Notes: a model not told the origin generated them from the sequence alone. Positions 8,939 through 16,925 are shown, numbered from the stretch's first letter. The stretch is DNA of 54,956 nucleotides from Actinomycetota bacterium (GCA_009773565.1 WSXY01000012.1:1-54956); one strand, 5' to 3'. Made by a program: numbers and translations.

Positions 8939-9306
8939 CGTGCTACCCCCTCGTCTGAATCGGAGAACCGGACCATGCCGTGCTGCATGGGCGACCCCCC
9001 GATCACGTGAACGTGCAAATGGCCAACGGACTGAGCTGCGTCCGGCCCGTTGTTGATGATGACACGATACCCCGACTCGTCGATCCCCTTGATCTTCGCA
9101 ACGCGAGGCACGGCGGCAAAGATGGCCTCGAGCACCTCACCTGGAACACCGTCGCCCAGGTTGTCGAAGTGCTGCCTCGGGATAATGAGGCTGTGAACAG
9201 GCCCCTGCGGTGCGATGTCGTCGAATGCCAGGATCAGGTCATCCTCGAGAAGCGCCTTCGTGGGAATCGTGCCGTTCGCGATCATACAGAAGATGCATTC
9301 TGACAC
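8935..9306 (-). CDS. HIT-family (histidine triad) nucleotide hydrolase
   Basis: 123 residues with the N-terminal metal-binding CIFC motif and the catalytic triad HLHVHVIGG, placing it in the HINT branch. Such enzymes hydrolyse purine nucleotide phosphoramidates or acyl-adenylates. The start is GTG with GAGGGGG upstream. It lies 15 nt after xseB and overlaps degV by 4 nt. No specific substrate can be inferred. Confidence 0.92.
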   Translation of the reverse strand: MSECIFCMIANGTIPTKALLEDDLILAFDDIAPQGPVHSLIIPRQHFDNLGDGVPGEVLEAIFAAVPRVAKIKGIDESGYRVIINNGPDAAQSVGHLHVHVIGGSPMQHGMVRFSDSDEGVAR

Positions 9307-9321
9307 CGGGACCCCCTCGCC

Positions 9322-9555
9322 TCAGTCCGACTCTTCGTCCTCGAGCTCCCCCACAAGCATGGTCACACGCTGCTGCGCATCACCCAACTTCGCACGACAC
9401 GCCCGCAGCAACGAGACACCCCGCTCGTACCGTGCAAGGCTGTCCTCAAGCTCTAATTGACCGCCCTCAAGCGCCTTCACGATCTGCTCGAGTTCCGCGA
9501 GTGCAGCGCCGAACGACAGGTCATCCGGTAGAGCGCTCTGTGCAGGTGTCTCCAT
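9322..9555 (-). CDS. xseB: Exodeoxyribonuclease VII small subunit
   Basis: 77 residues matching the XseB pattern: LSFGAALAELEQIVKALEGGQLELEDSLARYE (quoted in two parts: LSFGAALAELEQIVKALE and GGQLELEDSLARYERG), then a helical C-terminus and an acidic tail. It pairs with XseA to form exonuclease VII, which degrades single-stranded DNA. The ATG at 9555 lies one nucleotide after the xseA stop and has GGAGA upstream; an in-frame ATG at 9582 inside xseA was rejected. Confidence 0.93.
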   Translation of the reverse strand: METPAQSALPDDLSFGAALAELEQIVKALEGGQLELEDSLARYERGVSLLRACRAKLGDAQQRVTMLVGELEDEESD

Positions 9556-9556
9556 A

Positions 9557-10897
9557 TCAGGTCTCCGTTCTCGTGTCTTCAACCAGGCACCCGAGTGAAC
9601 CGGATGCGAGTCTTACTCGAACGCGATCGCCGGACTGTGCATCATCAATGGAACGGACGACACGGTTCCCCGTCTCGTCGTAGCATACCGCGTAGCCACG
9701 CTTGAGAATGCCGAGCGGAGAGAGATCCTCAAGCCGTGCTGCGTAGAGATCCCACGAACGCTCGCCTTTGTCGAGAAGGCGGACGCCCCCACCCTGAAGG
9801 CGGGTTCGTGAAGCGTCAACCTTCGCGGAATGCGCGTCAAGCAGGTGAGACGCTGAACGGGCGAGGCTATCGCGCATGCGCGTGAGCTTGTCGCGCGATA
9901 TACGCAGGCTCTCTGGCAACGCACGGTGCAACGCCTCCGTGGTCATATCAAGCGACTGCATACGCGCCGACATCAGGCACTCGGCATCCCGGAAGACGGG
10001 TCTATGCGCGATGAGACGCAGACGATGGGCACGCTCCCTGACTGAGTGAGCGAGCGCACGTCCAAGCAGTCGGGCCGCAGCATCGAGTCGCTCAGAAACC
10101 TCCTCCTGGGACGGAGCGACCGCTTCGGCAGCTGCGGTCGGCGTTGAGGCTCTCAGGTCAGAGACCATGTCGGCAATCGAGTCGTCCGGCTCATGCCCGA
10201 TGCCCGTGACCACCGGGACGGGGCACACGGCGATCGCCCTCGCGACTTCCTCGGCATTGAACGGCATGAGGTCCTCGTAGGATCCACCACCCCGCCCGAG
10301 AATGATGACGTCGACATCCGGATGTGCGGCGACCATCGCGAGACCCGCGGCGATAGCGGCTACTGCACCTTCGCCCTCGACCTGCACGCCGGCGACCACC
10401 AGCTCGGCAAACGGATATCGCCTGCCAAGCGTTTGAATAACGTCATGGATCGCCTTGCCGCGTGGTGACGTGACAAGTCCGATCTTCCGCGGGAACGTCG
10501 GGAGCAAACGCTTACGCTCGGGACTCATGAGGCCTTCCGCCTCGAGCCGACGCGCTAGTGCCGCTACCTGAAGGCGTAGAACGCCTTCTCCGGCCGGATT
10601 AAGGGTACGGACCTGGAACTGCATGCGACCTTTCGGCGCGTACGCTGTGAAGGCTCCTGACGCCTCAACGAGCATGCCGGGACGAAGATCCATCCCGCAC
10701 GCATCGTACGCATCGCGCCAGATGAGGCAGGGCAGAACCGCGTACTCGTCTCGGATCGTGAAGTAGACGGCCTTATAGCCCGGCTTGACCGTGCACTCCG
10801 AGACCTCGCCCACGACGCGCAGGGTAAGCTGTTCGAGCGCCCGTTTCGCGAGTCGCATCGCATCAGAAACGCTCAGTGCCGGCGTGCCGTCGGACAA
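9557..10897 (-). CDS. xseA: Exodeoxyribonuclease VII large subunit
   Basis: 446 residues. An N-terminal OB fold (LRVVGEVSECTVKPGYKAVYF) precedes the catalytic region with VTSPRGKAIHDVIQTL, ILGRGGGSYEDLMPFN and TGIGHEPDDSIADMVSD, followed by the long helical region that binds XseB. The start is TTG at 10897, two nucleotides after the rnd stop, with AGGGGAG upstream. Overlapping organisation with xseB and rnd indicates one transcript and coordinated subunit synthesis. Confidence 0.95.
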   Translation of the reverse strand: MSDGTPALSVSDAMRLAKRALEQLTLRVVGEVSECTVKPGYKAVYFTIRDEYAVLPCLIWRDAYDACGMDLRPGMLVEASGAFTAYAPKGRMQFQVRTLNPAGEGVLRLQVAALARRLEAEGLMSPERKRLLPTFPRKIGLVTSPRGKAIHDVIQTLGRRYPFAELVVAGVQVEGEGAVAAIAAGLAMVAAHPDVDVIILGRGGGSYEDLMPFNAEEVARAIAVCPVPVVTGIGHEPDDSIADMVSDLRASTPTAAAEAVAPSQEEVSERLDAAARLLGRALAHSVRERAHRLRLIAHRPVFRDAECLMSARMQSLDMTTEALHRALPESLRISRDKLTRMRDSLARSASHLLDAHSAKVDASRTRLQGGGVRLLDKGERSWDLYAARLEDLSPLGILKRGYAVCYDETGNRVVRSIDDAQSGDRVRVRLASGSLGCLVEDTRTET

Positions 10898-10899
10898 AG

Positions 10900-12150
10900 C
10901 TACTCCCCTCTCTCTGGGGGTACTATGCCGTGTGGCTCTGACACGATATTCGAAACGACCACGCGACCGCCGCCGACTGCCAGCGATATCTTGCCATTAA
11001 GCAGCGACTCCAACTCAGCACCGATAAGCGCGTGCCGCCAGCCCAGCGAAAGCGGACTCTCGTCACGCTCCCCGCCGGCGAAACGCTCAAGATCGTCACG
11101 GGTCGCCAGAAGCGTCGGCGCAACGTCGTGCTCTTTCGCCCTGAGCCGCACGAGCGCGGACATCAGGTCGGCGAGTTCGTCGACTTCACCGTGGATCCGC
11201 TTGCGCTTAGCTATCCGCGGAAGCTCCTCGTCCGGAAGAGCACGACCCCGCTTCACGGCGTCGATGATTGCGTCGGCGCTTCGGCGCACCACCTGCTCGT
11301 TGACACCTCGCACCGCCGAGAGGGCCGCTTTGTCGACCGGAGTGCGACGGGCGATCTCTACCAGGCTTTCATCTGAGATGAGCCACTTTCGCGGGAGATC
11401 GCGCTCCTGCGCCTCCAGCTCTCTCCACGCAGCGACCTCGCGAAGGACCGCGAGTGATCGCCGGTCGAGAGCGGATGCCCGCTTCACGCGGAGGAACTGC
11501 TCCTCGGGAACGACCTCGTACGTCGCGGCGTCCGCCATATGCTCGAAGTCCTCGGTAAGCCAGCCGAGGCGACCACCCTGGCCAAGCGTCTCGACGAGCG
11601 TCCGGTACGCCTTTGTCAGGTACCGCACGTCATCCAGCGCATACGCGACTTGATCTTCTGACAAGGGACGTCGCGCCCAGTCCGTGAAGCTATGGGCCTT
11701 CTCAAGCTCGACGCCGACGAGCGACCGGATGAGCTGCTGGTAGCCGACCTGCGTCGGCAGACCGGCAAGCGTGGCCGCGATCTGCGTATCGAAGACGGGC
11801 GTGGGAACATCACCCATGAGGCGGTAGAAGATCTCGAGGTCCTGCGAGCCCGCATGGAAGACCTTGGTGCAGGTAACGTCTCGCATCAGTTCAAACAAGG
11901 GGCTCAGATCTTTGACCGCGAACGGATCGATCGCCGCAACAACGTCATCCGTGGCGATCTGAATCAGGCACAGACGAGCGAAGTAGGTCTTCTCTCGCAT
12001 GAACTCCGTGTCGATCGCGATCGCGTCAGCGCCGCGGATACTATCCACGAGCGTTCTGAGTCCCGCGTCATCGCGAACGTACACACAATCTCCTCCGCCG
12101 TACTCTGATAGGTCGGATGCCGTAGAATCCAAGTGTTGAGTGTATCCCAT
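10900..12150 (-). CDS. rnd: Ribonuclease D (DEDD 3'-5' exoribonuclease with HRDC domain)
   Basis: 416 residues. The DEDDy exonuclease motifs are visible: IDTEFMREKTY (Exo I), KVFHAGSQDLEIF (Exo II) and YALDDVRYL (Exo III with tyrosine). An HRDC-type helical domain follows (about residues 230-310, ALDRRSLAVLREVAAWRE). RNase D trims tRNA 3' ends and other stable RNAs. It is the first gene of the operon. The ATG has GGAAGGA upstream within the 32-bp gap to the divergent lipid kinase gene. Confidence 0.92.
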   Translation of the reverse strand: MGYTQHLDSTASDLSEYGGGDCVYVRDDAGLRTLVDSIRGADAIAIDTEFMREKTYFARLCLIQIATDDVVAAIDPFAVKDLSPLFELMRDVTCTKVFHAGSQDLEIFYRLMGDVPTPVFDTQIAATLAGLPTQVGYQQLIRSLVGVELEKAHSFTDWARRPLSEDQVAYALDDVRYLTKAYRTLVETLGQGGRLGWLTEDFEHMADAATYEVVPEEQFLRVKRASALDRRSLAVLREVAAWRELEAQERDLPRKWLISDESLVEIARRTPVDKAALSAVRGVNEQVVRRSADAIIDAVKRGRALPDEELPRIAKRKRIHGEVDELADLMSALVRLRAKEHDVAPTLLATRDDLERFAGGERDESPLSLGWRHALIGAELESLLNGKISLAVGGGRVVVSNIVSEPHGIVPPERGE

Positions 12151-12182
12151 CGTGAGTCCTTCCAGGAGGCGTACGCGCCCGC

Positions 12183-13097
12183 ATGAACATCCTCATGATC
12201 GCGAACATGCGCTCCGGCCTGGGAGACCCCGGGCTCTATGACTTCGTTCGCGAACTGGGTGAACACGGCGCCGAGGTCACGCTGCGCTTCTTGCGTGAGG
12301 ATGTTGACCTTGGGCACTTGCTGCGAGATGCCACGGGATACGACCGCGTCGTGGCATCCGGTGGCGACGGGACCGTCTCGTCGGTCGTCTATGCACTGCG
12401 CAACACCGGTATTCCCGTGATGCCGTATCCCGCAGGCACGGCGAACCTCATCGCACACAACCTGAATATGCCGACCGAACCGGTCGAACTCGCCCGTCTC
12501 GCGCTCGAAGGCACACCCGTCGCACTTGATATCGGTGAGCTCGACATCGACAACGGTGTGGGGTTCTTGATGGTAGCCGGCGCCGGCTTCGACGCCGATC
12601 TCGTCGAGAAGGCCCGCGACCTCAAGCCGATCATCGGCGAGGGCGCCTATCTGCTCGCAGCGATTCAGAACCTCCAGCCGACTATGTCGACCTTCTTCAT
12701 CACGCTCGACGGCACACAGATCGTCACCGAAGGCATCGCCGTTATGCTCGTCAATCTCGCGCGCATCCAGTTCGACCTGTCGGTCACGCACGGGAGCGAC
12801 GCTCAGGACGGGTTACTCGAGGTCGTCGTGGTCAAGACGCGCTCCGTCGCCGGTCTTCTACCGGCAGTGTGGGCGGCATTGCTCGACCGTCTTGGCGACC
12901 ACGCGCCGAGACCGGGCCTGGAGATTCACTCTGCCCGCGAGATCTCGATTCGTACGGAACCACCCCTGCCTGTTCAGGCGGACGGCGACCTGCTCGCATC
13001 TCGTACGCCGATCAGCGCACGCGTGCTCCCCGGTGCGGCTCTGATGGTGCTGCCCGCGGACGCGCTCCCGCGCGATGCGTACGCAACAAGCGAGTAG
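12183..13097 (+). CDS. Diacylglycerol/sphingosine kinase-like lipid kinase (YegS/BmrU family)
   Basis: 304 residues of the DAGK catalytic fold. The nucleotide-binding motif SGGDGTVSSVVYAL and the following PAGTANLIAHNL are the family signatures. The N-terminus MNILMIANMRSG replaces the more usual NP.sG motif. The likely reaction is ATP-dependent phosphorylation of a membrane lipid such as diacylglycerol at the membrane face. AGGAGG lies 13 nt upstream of the ATG, a longer spacing than usual. It is transcribed divergently from rnd. Confidence 0.87.
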   Translation: MNILMIANMRSGLGDPGLYDFVRELGEHGAEVTLRFLREDVDLGHLLRDATGYDRVVASGGDGTVSSVVYALRNTGIPVMPYPAGTANLIAHNLNMPTEPVELARLALEGTPVALDIGELDIDNGVGFLMVAGAGFDADLVEKARDLKPIIGEGAYLLAAIQNLQPTMSTFFITLDGTQIVTEGIAVMLVNLARIQFDLSVTHGSDAQDGLLEVVVVKTRSVAGLLPAVWAALLDRLGDHAPRPGLEIHSAREISIRTEPPLPVQADGDLLASRTPISARVLPGAALMVLPADALPRDAYATSE

Positions 13098-13130
13098 GAC
13101 CGGAGCGACGCACCAACGCCGCTCCGGTCC
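13097..13130. terminator. Bidirectional terminator between lipid kinase and wall protein
   Basis: An 11-bp stem (GGACCGGAGCG / CGCTCCGGTCC) with a 12-nt loop fills the gap between the convergent genes. It starts at the last base of the lipid kinase stop codon. Confidence 0.7.
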
Positions 13131-13136
13131 GGTGAG

Positions 13137-14855
13137 CTACAAGCGCGTCTGAACGATCGTGCCAAGCGGAACCTGGGGCCACAGCTCGAGCACATCCTTG
13201 TTGTACATCCGGATGCAGCCATGCGAGGCCTTCGTGCCGATCACCCACTCCTGGTTCGTACCGTGGATGGCGTACGCCGTGTAGACGTACTTCCAGCCGC
13301 CGCCAGAAGCGTAGCGTCGGAACATCCGCATCTTCCGGGGACCATAGACGCTTGAAGGGTCGGTCTTGTACTTCGCGTCGATCCTCCAGATCGCAAGCGG
13401 TGTCTCCATGCCGGCGCGCCCGATTGCGATGGGATAGACCTTGACGAGCACGTCATCCTTCACCCAGTAGAGCTTGAAGTCTGACTTATCGATAACGATA
13501 GACGTCGCCGCCGGGTACGCGAGTCGCGCATAGGTTGCCGTCTTGGTCGCCGAGGTGCCATCCGGATTCGTGGCGATCACCTTGAAGGTGATTCCCGACG
13601 CAGGCATCGCACGCTTACCGAAATCAGCGGTGCCGTAGGAAGACACCGTCTGAGTACCGACCAGGGTGCTGCCGGCGTACAGTCTCACCTCGGTCGTATT
13701 GACCCCCACTGACACCTTGACGTTCGCCTGCTTCGCAACCAGCTTGCCGCCGACCGGCTGAACCAGCACCGGCGTTGCCGGAGTTCCCTCGATCTGGGCC
13801 TCAGCAGCGGCGCTCACTGCTCCCGTACCGCCAAAGATGGTGGCCGACGCAACCAGCGGCCCAACCTCATCAAGATAGACAGCAGACGTCTTGCTGAGAC
13901 GCGCTCCTTCGGTGAAAAGCATCGGAGCACCTGAACGACCTGCGAGTGACGCGCCAGTAAGCGCGTCAACCACAGTCCCTGCCACGCCGACAGACGAAGC
14001 ATCGAGCCACGCCCGATCACGCGCGGCGCGTGCAATCTCCACAGCAGTGGAGTATCGATCGATTCCACATAGGCGCGAAGAACCGTTGACCGCAGTGTAG
14101 ACAGCCGATCCGACAACACCTGTTCCGCCAGCAACGATCACCTCGGTGGGAGCCAGCGCAAGCAACGCATTGCGGGTTGCTACCGGCACCGCCGTCTTGG
14201 TCACGAAGAGAACCGGCGCTCCCGTCTTGGCAGAGACTGCAGAAAGAGCCAGCGCGTCAAAGAATCCGGCCGCGTCGGTACCGTTGGCGACAAGAGCGAC
14301 TGGCGCCATCGGACGACCGCTCTCTTCAGCTGCCAGCTTCATCCGAAGCGCGATGCCGGCCGCAGTGGTGTTGCGATCGCCAACCGGCCACGGACGTTCG
14401 ACCGTAGCTGTGCCGACAATCGACTTCACCTGGGATGCGCACGCGGCACTCACGGCGCCAGTGCCACCGACGATGGTAACCGTCAGACTCGTGTTCGCCG
14501 AGCGGATCTCGGTCAGCGCTGTCCGTACGGAGAGCGGGACTTCCTTGCCGGCGACGAGGAGGAGCGGGGCGTCGAAGGCCCACACTAGACCGCCTGCTGA
14601 AACGGCATCGGCTAGAGAACGGTTCTCGCCACAGGCGATGACGACGCGAGAGACTCCGGTCCACCCCGAGAAGCCTTCACGCGCGATCGCGACTGCGGTC
14701 CCGTACCGGTCGACACCGGCGATACGGCTCGAGTCGAGAGCAACCCGGACACCGCCTGCCGGCCAGGACACAAGAGCAGAAGCACTCGAGATAGGAATGG
14801 ATGCCAGAACTACGGCAGCCAGTGCAACAGCGATGATGTGGCTACGTGACTTCAC
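13137..14855 (-). CDS. Secreted cell-wall protein: three CWB2 repeats plus L,D-transpeptidase (YkuD) domain
   Basis: 572 residues from the GTG at 14855, which has GAGAGG upstream. An N-terminal signal peptide (IIAVALAAVVLASI then SSASA) is followed by three putative cell-wall-binding repeats at about 44-135, 138-235 and 236-330. The first and third contain RIAGVDRYGTAV and RLCGIDRYSTAV; the second is more divergent. A beta-sandwich linker (about 335-435) leads to a C-terminal YkuD domain with AIHGTNQEWVIGTKASHGCIRM, where Cys547 is the predicted nucleophile. CWB2 repeats bind anionic wall polymers non-covalently; YkuD enzymes make 3-3 peptidoglycan crosslinks or attach proteins. An upstream start at 14939 would place the signal peptide internally and was rejected. 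Confidence 0.9.
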   Translation of the reverse strand: MKSRSHIIAVALAAVVLASIPISSASALVSWPAGGVRVALDSSRIAGVDRYGTAVAIAREGFSGWTGVSRVVIACGENRSLADAVSAGGLVWAFDAPLLLVAGKEVPLSVRTALTEIRSANTSLTVTIVGGTGAVSAACASQVKSIVGTATVERPWPVGDRNTTAAGIALRMKLAAEESGRPMAPVALVANGTDAAGFFDALALSAVSAKTGAPVLFVTKTAVPVATRNALLALAPTEVIVAGGTGVVGSAVYTAVNGSSRLCGIDRYSTAVEIARAARDRAWLDASSVGVAGTVVDALTGASLAGRSGAPMLFTEGARLSKTSAVYLDEVGPLVASATIFGGTGAVSAAAEAQIEGTPATPVLVQPVGGKLVAKQANVKVSVGVNTTEVRLYAGSTLVGTQTVSSYGTADFGKRAMPASGITFKVIATNPDGTSATKTATYARLAYPAATSIVIDKSDFKLYWVKDDVLVKVYPIAIGRAGMETPLAIWRIDAKYKTDPSSVYGPRKMRMFRRYASGGGWKYVYTAYAIHGTNQEWVIGTKASHGCIRMYNKDVLELWPQVPLGTIVQTRL

Positions 14856-14888
14856 CCGAGCGCCTCTCGTCCGTGGGACAACGTTCTC

Positions 14889-14894
14889 AGTATA
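14889..14894 (-). promoter_or_regulatory. Candidate -10 box for the CWB2/transpeptidase gene
   Basis: TATACT lies on the minus strand about 34 nt upstream of the GTG. No recognisable -35 hexamer is found at 16-18 bp, so the call rests on the -10 alone. Confidence 0.3.
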
Positions 14895-14922
14895 GCGACG
14901 CGCCCGACCGAGATGATAGAGA

Positions 14923-14953
14923 CAGAGGCCCCGGCGCAATGCCGGGGCCTCTG
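14923..14953 (-). terminator. Terminator flanking the element, probably the ancestral tRNA-Val terminator
   Basis: A 13-bp stem (CAGAGGCCCCGGC / GCCGGGGCCTCTG) with a 5-nt loop directly abuts the tRNA-Val-derived repeat at 14954. On the minus strand it follows the tRNA 3' end sequence. It therefore looks like the original downstream terminator of tRNA-Val, separated from the tRNA by the insertion. It also ends transcription of the lipoprotein gene. Confidence 0.7.
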
Positions 14954-14978
14954 TGAATCCATGGTGGGCGCTAGAGGA
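14954..14978 (-). repeat. Direct repeat, tRNA-Val 3' end copy (att site, distal)
   Basis: 25 bp identical to 16804-16828. It contains the last bases of tRNA-Val including CCA but none of the rest of the tRNA. This is the pattern left when an element integrates into the 3' end of a tRNA gene. Confidence 0.8.
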
Positions 14979-15034
14979 GGCGTTCGTAACCGCGCGGAGC
15001 GTCTAACGTGTTGCGCTTCACCAGCGGCGCGTCG

Positions 15035-15694
15035 CTACTTGGCACCAATTACGGATTCGGCTGCGGCGGCGAGAAGTTCCGGGGCAGCATCGTACGACCG
15101 GAGCGTGTACAAGAACCCGCCTCTCACGAAGAGAACTCGCGCTTCAACCTTGATGCGCCCGTGGGCGACCGAGACTGCTTCACCGGGTGACACTGTCACG
15201 AGTGTCGTTCCGAGGTTCGAGCCGATGCTGATGCTCGATTCATTGCCCCTGATCGCGACAACTGTGTCAGTGGCACTGATAGAGCGCTGGGCCATGTTCT
15301 TGAGGCGATCTTCGCTCCATCCTGGTTCAACAGATAGTCGGACGTCGGACTTGTCATATGCGATGGAGAGACCACGCTCTGCCACCGGTTGGTCCATGTC
15401 GACGTAGTAGAAGGCAGGTGGGCCGAGAATCGCCTCGGCCGGCAACACAACACTCTCACTCAGGTCAGAGACCGCATCGTTGATCTTGGCTTCCGATGCG
15501 GGGATTCCCAGGCCCATGTCGAATGCGTCCGTAGCCACTCCGTGCTGATACGGGCCCGACTCCGCGTAGTCAACCTCGGCGCTCGCCCCGACATCCCGAG
15601 TTGCACACCCTGAACCAATCAAGAGCGAGGCTACGAGCAGTGTGGCCGCAAAGTTGGTCGGGCCATGCGCGCTCAGCGTCCTTTTCCGTGGCAT
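15035..15694 (-). CDS. Putative lipoprotein of unknown function
   Basis: 219 residues from the ATG at 15694, which has AGGGGG upstream. A positively charged start and hydrophobic stretch end in LLIGSGC, so Cys30 is a probable lipidation site, although glycine at -3 is not the favoured residue. The mature part is acidic to mixed with no recognisable catalytic motif. It contains a segment (YYVDMDQPVAERGLSIAYDKSDVRLSVEPG) that suggests a beta-rich fold; here it is cited only as YYVDMDQPVAERGLS. It follows the secreted-protein gene by 20 bp in the same operon inside the tRNA-Val element. Function unknown. Confidence 0.65.
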   Translation of the reverse strand: MPRKRTLSAHGPTNFAATLLVASLLIGSGCATRDVGASAEVDYAESGPYQHGVATDAFDMGLGIPASEAKINDAVSDLSESVVLPAEAILGPPAFYYVDMDQPVAERGLSIAYDKSDVRLSVEPGWSEDRLKNMAQRSISATDTVVAIRGNESSISIGSNLGTTLVTVSPGEAVSVAHGRIKVEARVLFVRGGFLYTLRSYDAAPELLAAAAESVIGAK

Positions 15695-15714
15695 AGTGCG
15701 CCCCCTACTGTCGT

Positions 15715-16416
15715 CTACTGCACCACAACTTTGTACCAATGAGCGCTACCGAGCAACGCACTGGTGTCTGGCTTGTAGCGGCCATCGTTGTCATTCAAGC
15801 CCAGAACTGGGCCGGGCCAATATGACCAGTTTCCAGTGCTGTACAACTTGCTCTGTAGGTACTGAATCGAAAGATTGCCATTGTCGGTACTGTAATATGC
15901 ACGTTCCATGCCGGCCTGTGACCACGAGGAGACCATCTCAGTATCCGGGTATGTGTGCATGGTCCAGCCGTTGTACATCGTGTTGTAGTCGTCACCAGAG
16001 GTCCGAAGGACAGCAAATGCTCGATATGACCCGATGTGCGCGCTGCTCATCAAACTCCAATACTCGTGACGTTGCCCAAGCCTATCCTGCCAGCTGGAGA
16101 AGAACATCGGAGGCGTGGTGACTCCACTCGGCGGCTCATAGAAATAGCCAGCCTCCACGAAGATGCCGTCTTGATTGATGCTGTAGATCGAATTGACCTT
16201 GGACCCGTACACGCTCGACCACCCGCTGTTAGGGTAGATCCACACATGGCCCTGGATGCCCTGGCACAGTCTCGGATCGTTCACACCCTCGTAATCCTGA
16301 ACGAGTACGTGGTATGGCAAAGGAAGGGTAGCCCGAGCCGGTTGCGGTAGTATGACGCAACCCAGCAGTAGTGCGAAGCCCAACAGAATGCCGCGCCGCA
16401 CGCAAGATGCACTCAC
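15715..16416 (-). CDS. Secreted protein of unknown function, Trp/Tyr-rich
   Basis: 233 residues. A signal peptide (LLGFALLLGCVILPQPARA) ends in a plausible signal peptidase site. The mature protein is rich in Tyr, Trp, Ser and Gly (for example YSTGNWSYWPGP), typical of extracellular beta-sheet or carbohydrate-contacting domains, but no family is recognised. The start is GTG with an AGGAGGTG ribosome binding site 5-6 nt away. Coding composition is less G+C rich than neighbours, consistent with import on the element. It is cotranscribed with the lipoprotein gene. Confidence 0.7.
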   Translation of the reverse strand: MSASCVRRGILLGFALLLGCVILPQPARATLPLPYHVLVQDYEGVNDPRLCQGIQGHVWIYPNSGWSSVYGSKVNSIYSINQDGIFVEAGYFYEPPSGVTTPPMFFSSWQDRLGQRHEYWSLMSSAHIGSYRAFAVLRTSGDDYNTMYNGWTMHTYPDTEMVSSWSQAGMERAYYSTDNGNLSIQYLQSKLYSTGNWSYWPGPVLGLNDNDGRYKPDTSALLGSAHWYKVVVQ

Positions 16417-16757
16417 CGAACACCTCCTGCTTCGTGTCCACCACGCATGCTACATATACCCATTACGCGTCACCAACACGACGACCCTGTAAGCTTCTCG
16501 ACGGCGTGATCGACTCGGCTACCTACCGCATGAAGGCGGATGAGCTCGAAAGTGCCCTCGCAGCTTTGGAACTGCGTCTCTCGGAGCTCGATCGGGAAAC
16601 TCTGCGACCATCTGCGCAGGTAGAAGCGTTGGCGCGACTCGCACAGGGTGCGCACATCGACTTCGAGCGGGGCGATCTCGACCTCAAGCGCCGAACCCTC
16701 GCGGCGGTACTTTGTAACGCCACCGTCGAGGACGGCCGCATAGCCTCCTACCAGTAC

Positions 16758-16802
16758 AAAGGCCCCCTCGGTCTCCTGGTTAGGAGTCCCGAAGGGGCCT
16801 TT
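16758..16802 (-). terminator. Terminator downstream of tRNA-Val (inside recombinase fragment)
   Basis: A 9-bp stem (AAAGGCCCC / GGGGCCTTT) encloses a second stem (CTCCT-GGTT-AGGAG). It lies 10 nt past the tRNA-Val 3' end on the minus strand and is followed by TTTGTA in that direction. It replaces the ancestral terminator that the element displaced to 14923-14953. Confidence 0.65.
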
Positions 16803-16803
16803 C

Positions 16804-16828
16804 TGAATCCATGGTGGGCGCTAGAGGA
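16804..16828 (-). repeat. Direct repeat within tRNA-Val (att site, tRNA-proximal)
   Basis: 25 bp identical to 14954-14978. It spans the tRNA-Val acceptor 3' strand, CCA and 8 bp beyond. The incoming element restored the tRNA, leaving this copy functional. Confidence 0.8.
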
Positions 16829-16886
16829 TTTGAACCTCTGACCCCTTCCGCGTCAAGGAAGTGCTCTCCCCCTGAGCTAAGCGCCC
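16812..16886 (-). tRNA. tRNA-Val (GAC)
   Basis: 75 nt including encoded CCA. Acceptor GGGCGC pairs with GCGCCC. The anticodon stem CTTCC/GGAAG holds the loop TTGACGC (anticodon GAC). The T arm AGAGG-TTCAAAT-CCTCT is intact. It hosts the integration described above. Confidence 0.95.
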
Positions 16887-16916
16887 GAATGTAATCGCCA
16901 ACGAACAGCGACGACT

Positions 16917-16925
16917 ATTGTAACA
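16917..16925 (-). promoter_or_regulatory. Extended -10 promoter for tRNA-Val
   Basis: TGTTACAAT on the minus strand fits the extended -10 form TGnTATAAT and lies 30 nt upstream of the tRNA 5' end. No -35 element is evident. Confidence 0.45.

Larger units (their letters stand above)
14954..16828. mobile_element. Remnant integrative element in tRNA-Val
   Basis: About 1.9 kb is bounded by 25-bp perfect direct repeats of the tRNA-Val 3' end. Inside are two secreted-protein genes and the C-terminal fragment of a serine recombinase adjacent to the intact tRNA. Local composition dips: 25 G/C of 60 bases at 15841-15900, against 35 of 60 at 13201-13260. The catalytic part of the recombinase is missing, so the element is probably fixed. 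The direct repeats and gene content are seen; the history is inferred. Confidence 0.75.
16491..16841 (+). pseudogene. C-terminal fragment of a large serine recombinase
   Basis: About 116 codons remain. KLLDGVIDSATYRMKADELE, then a coiled-coil stretch (LAALELRLSELDRE) and RRTLAAVLCNATVEDGRI match the region after the zinc ribbon of large serine integrases. The N-terminal catalytic and DNA-binding domains are absent, and nothing resembling them precedes position 16491. The final residues (PWWALEDLNL) are encoded by the att repeat and antisense to tRNA-Val. That is typical of integrases whose 3' end is part of the attachment site. Confidence 0.8.

Noticed and set aside
16371-16490. N-terminal part of the recombinase open frame
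   Set aside because: It shows no integrase similarity and lies over the start of the secreted-protein gene.
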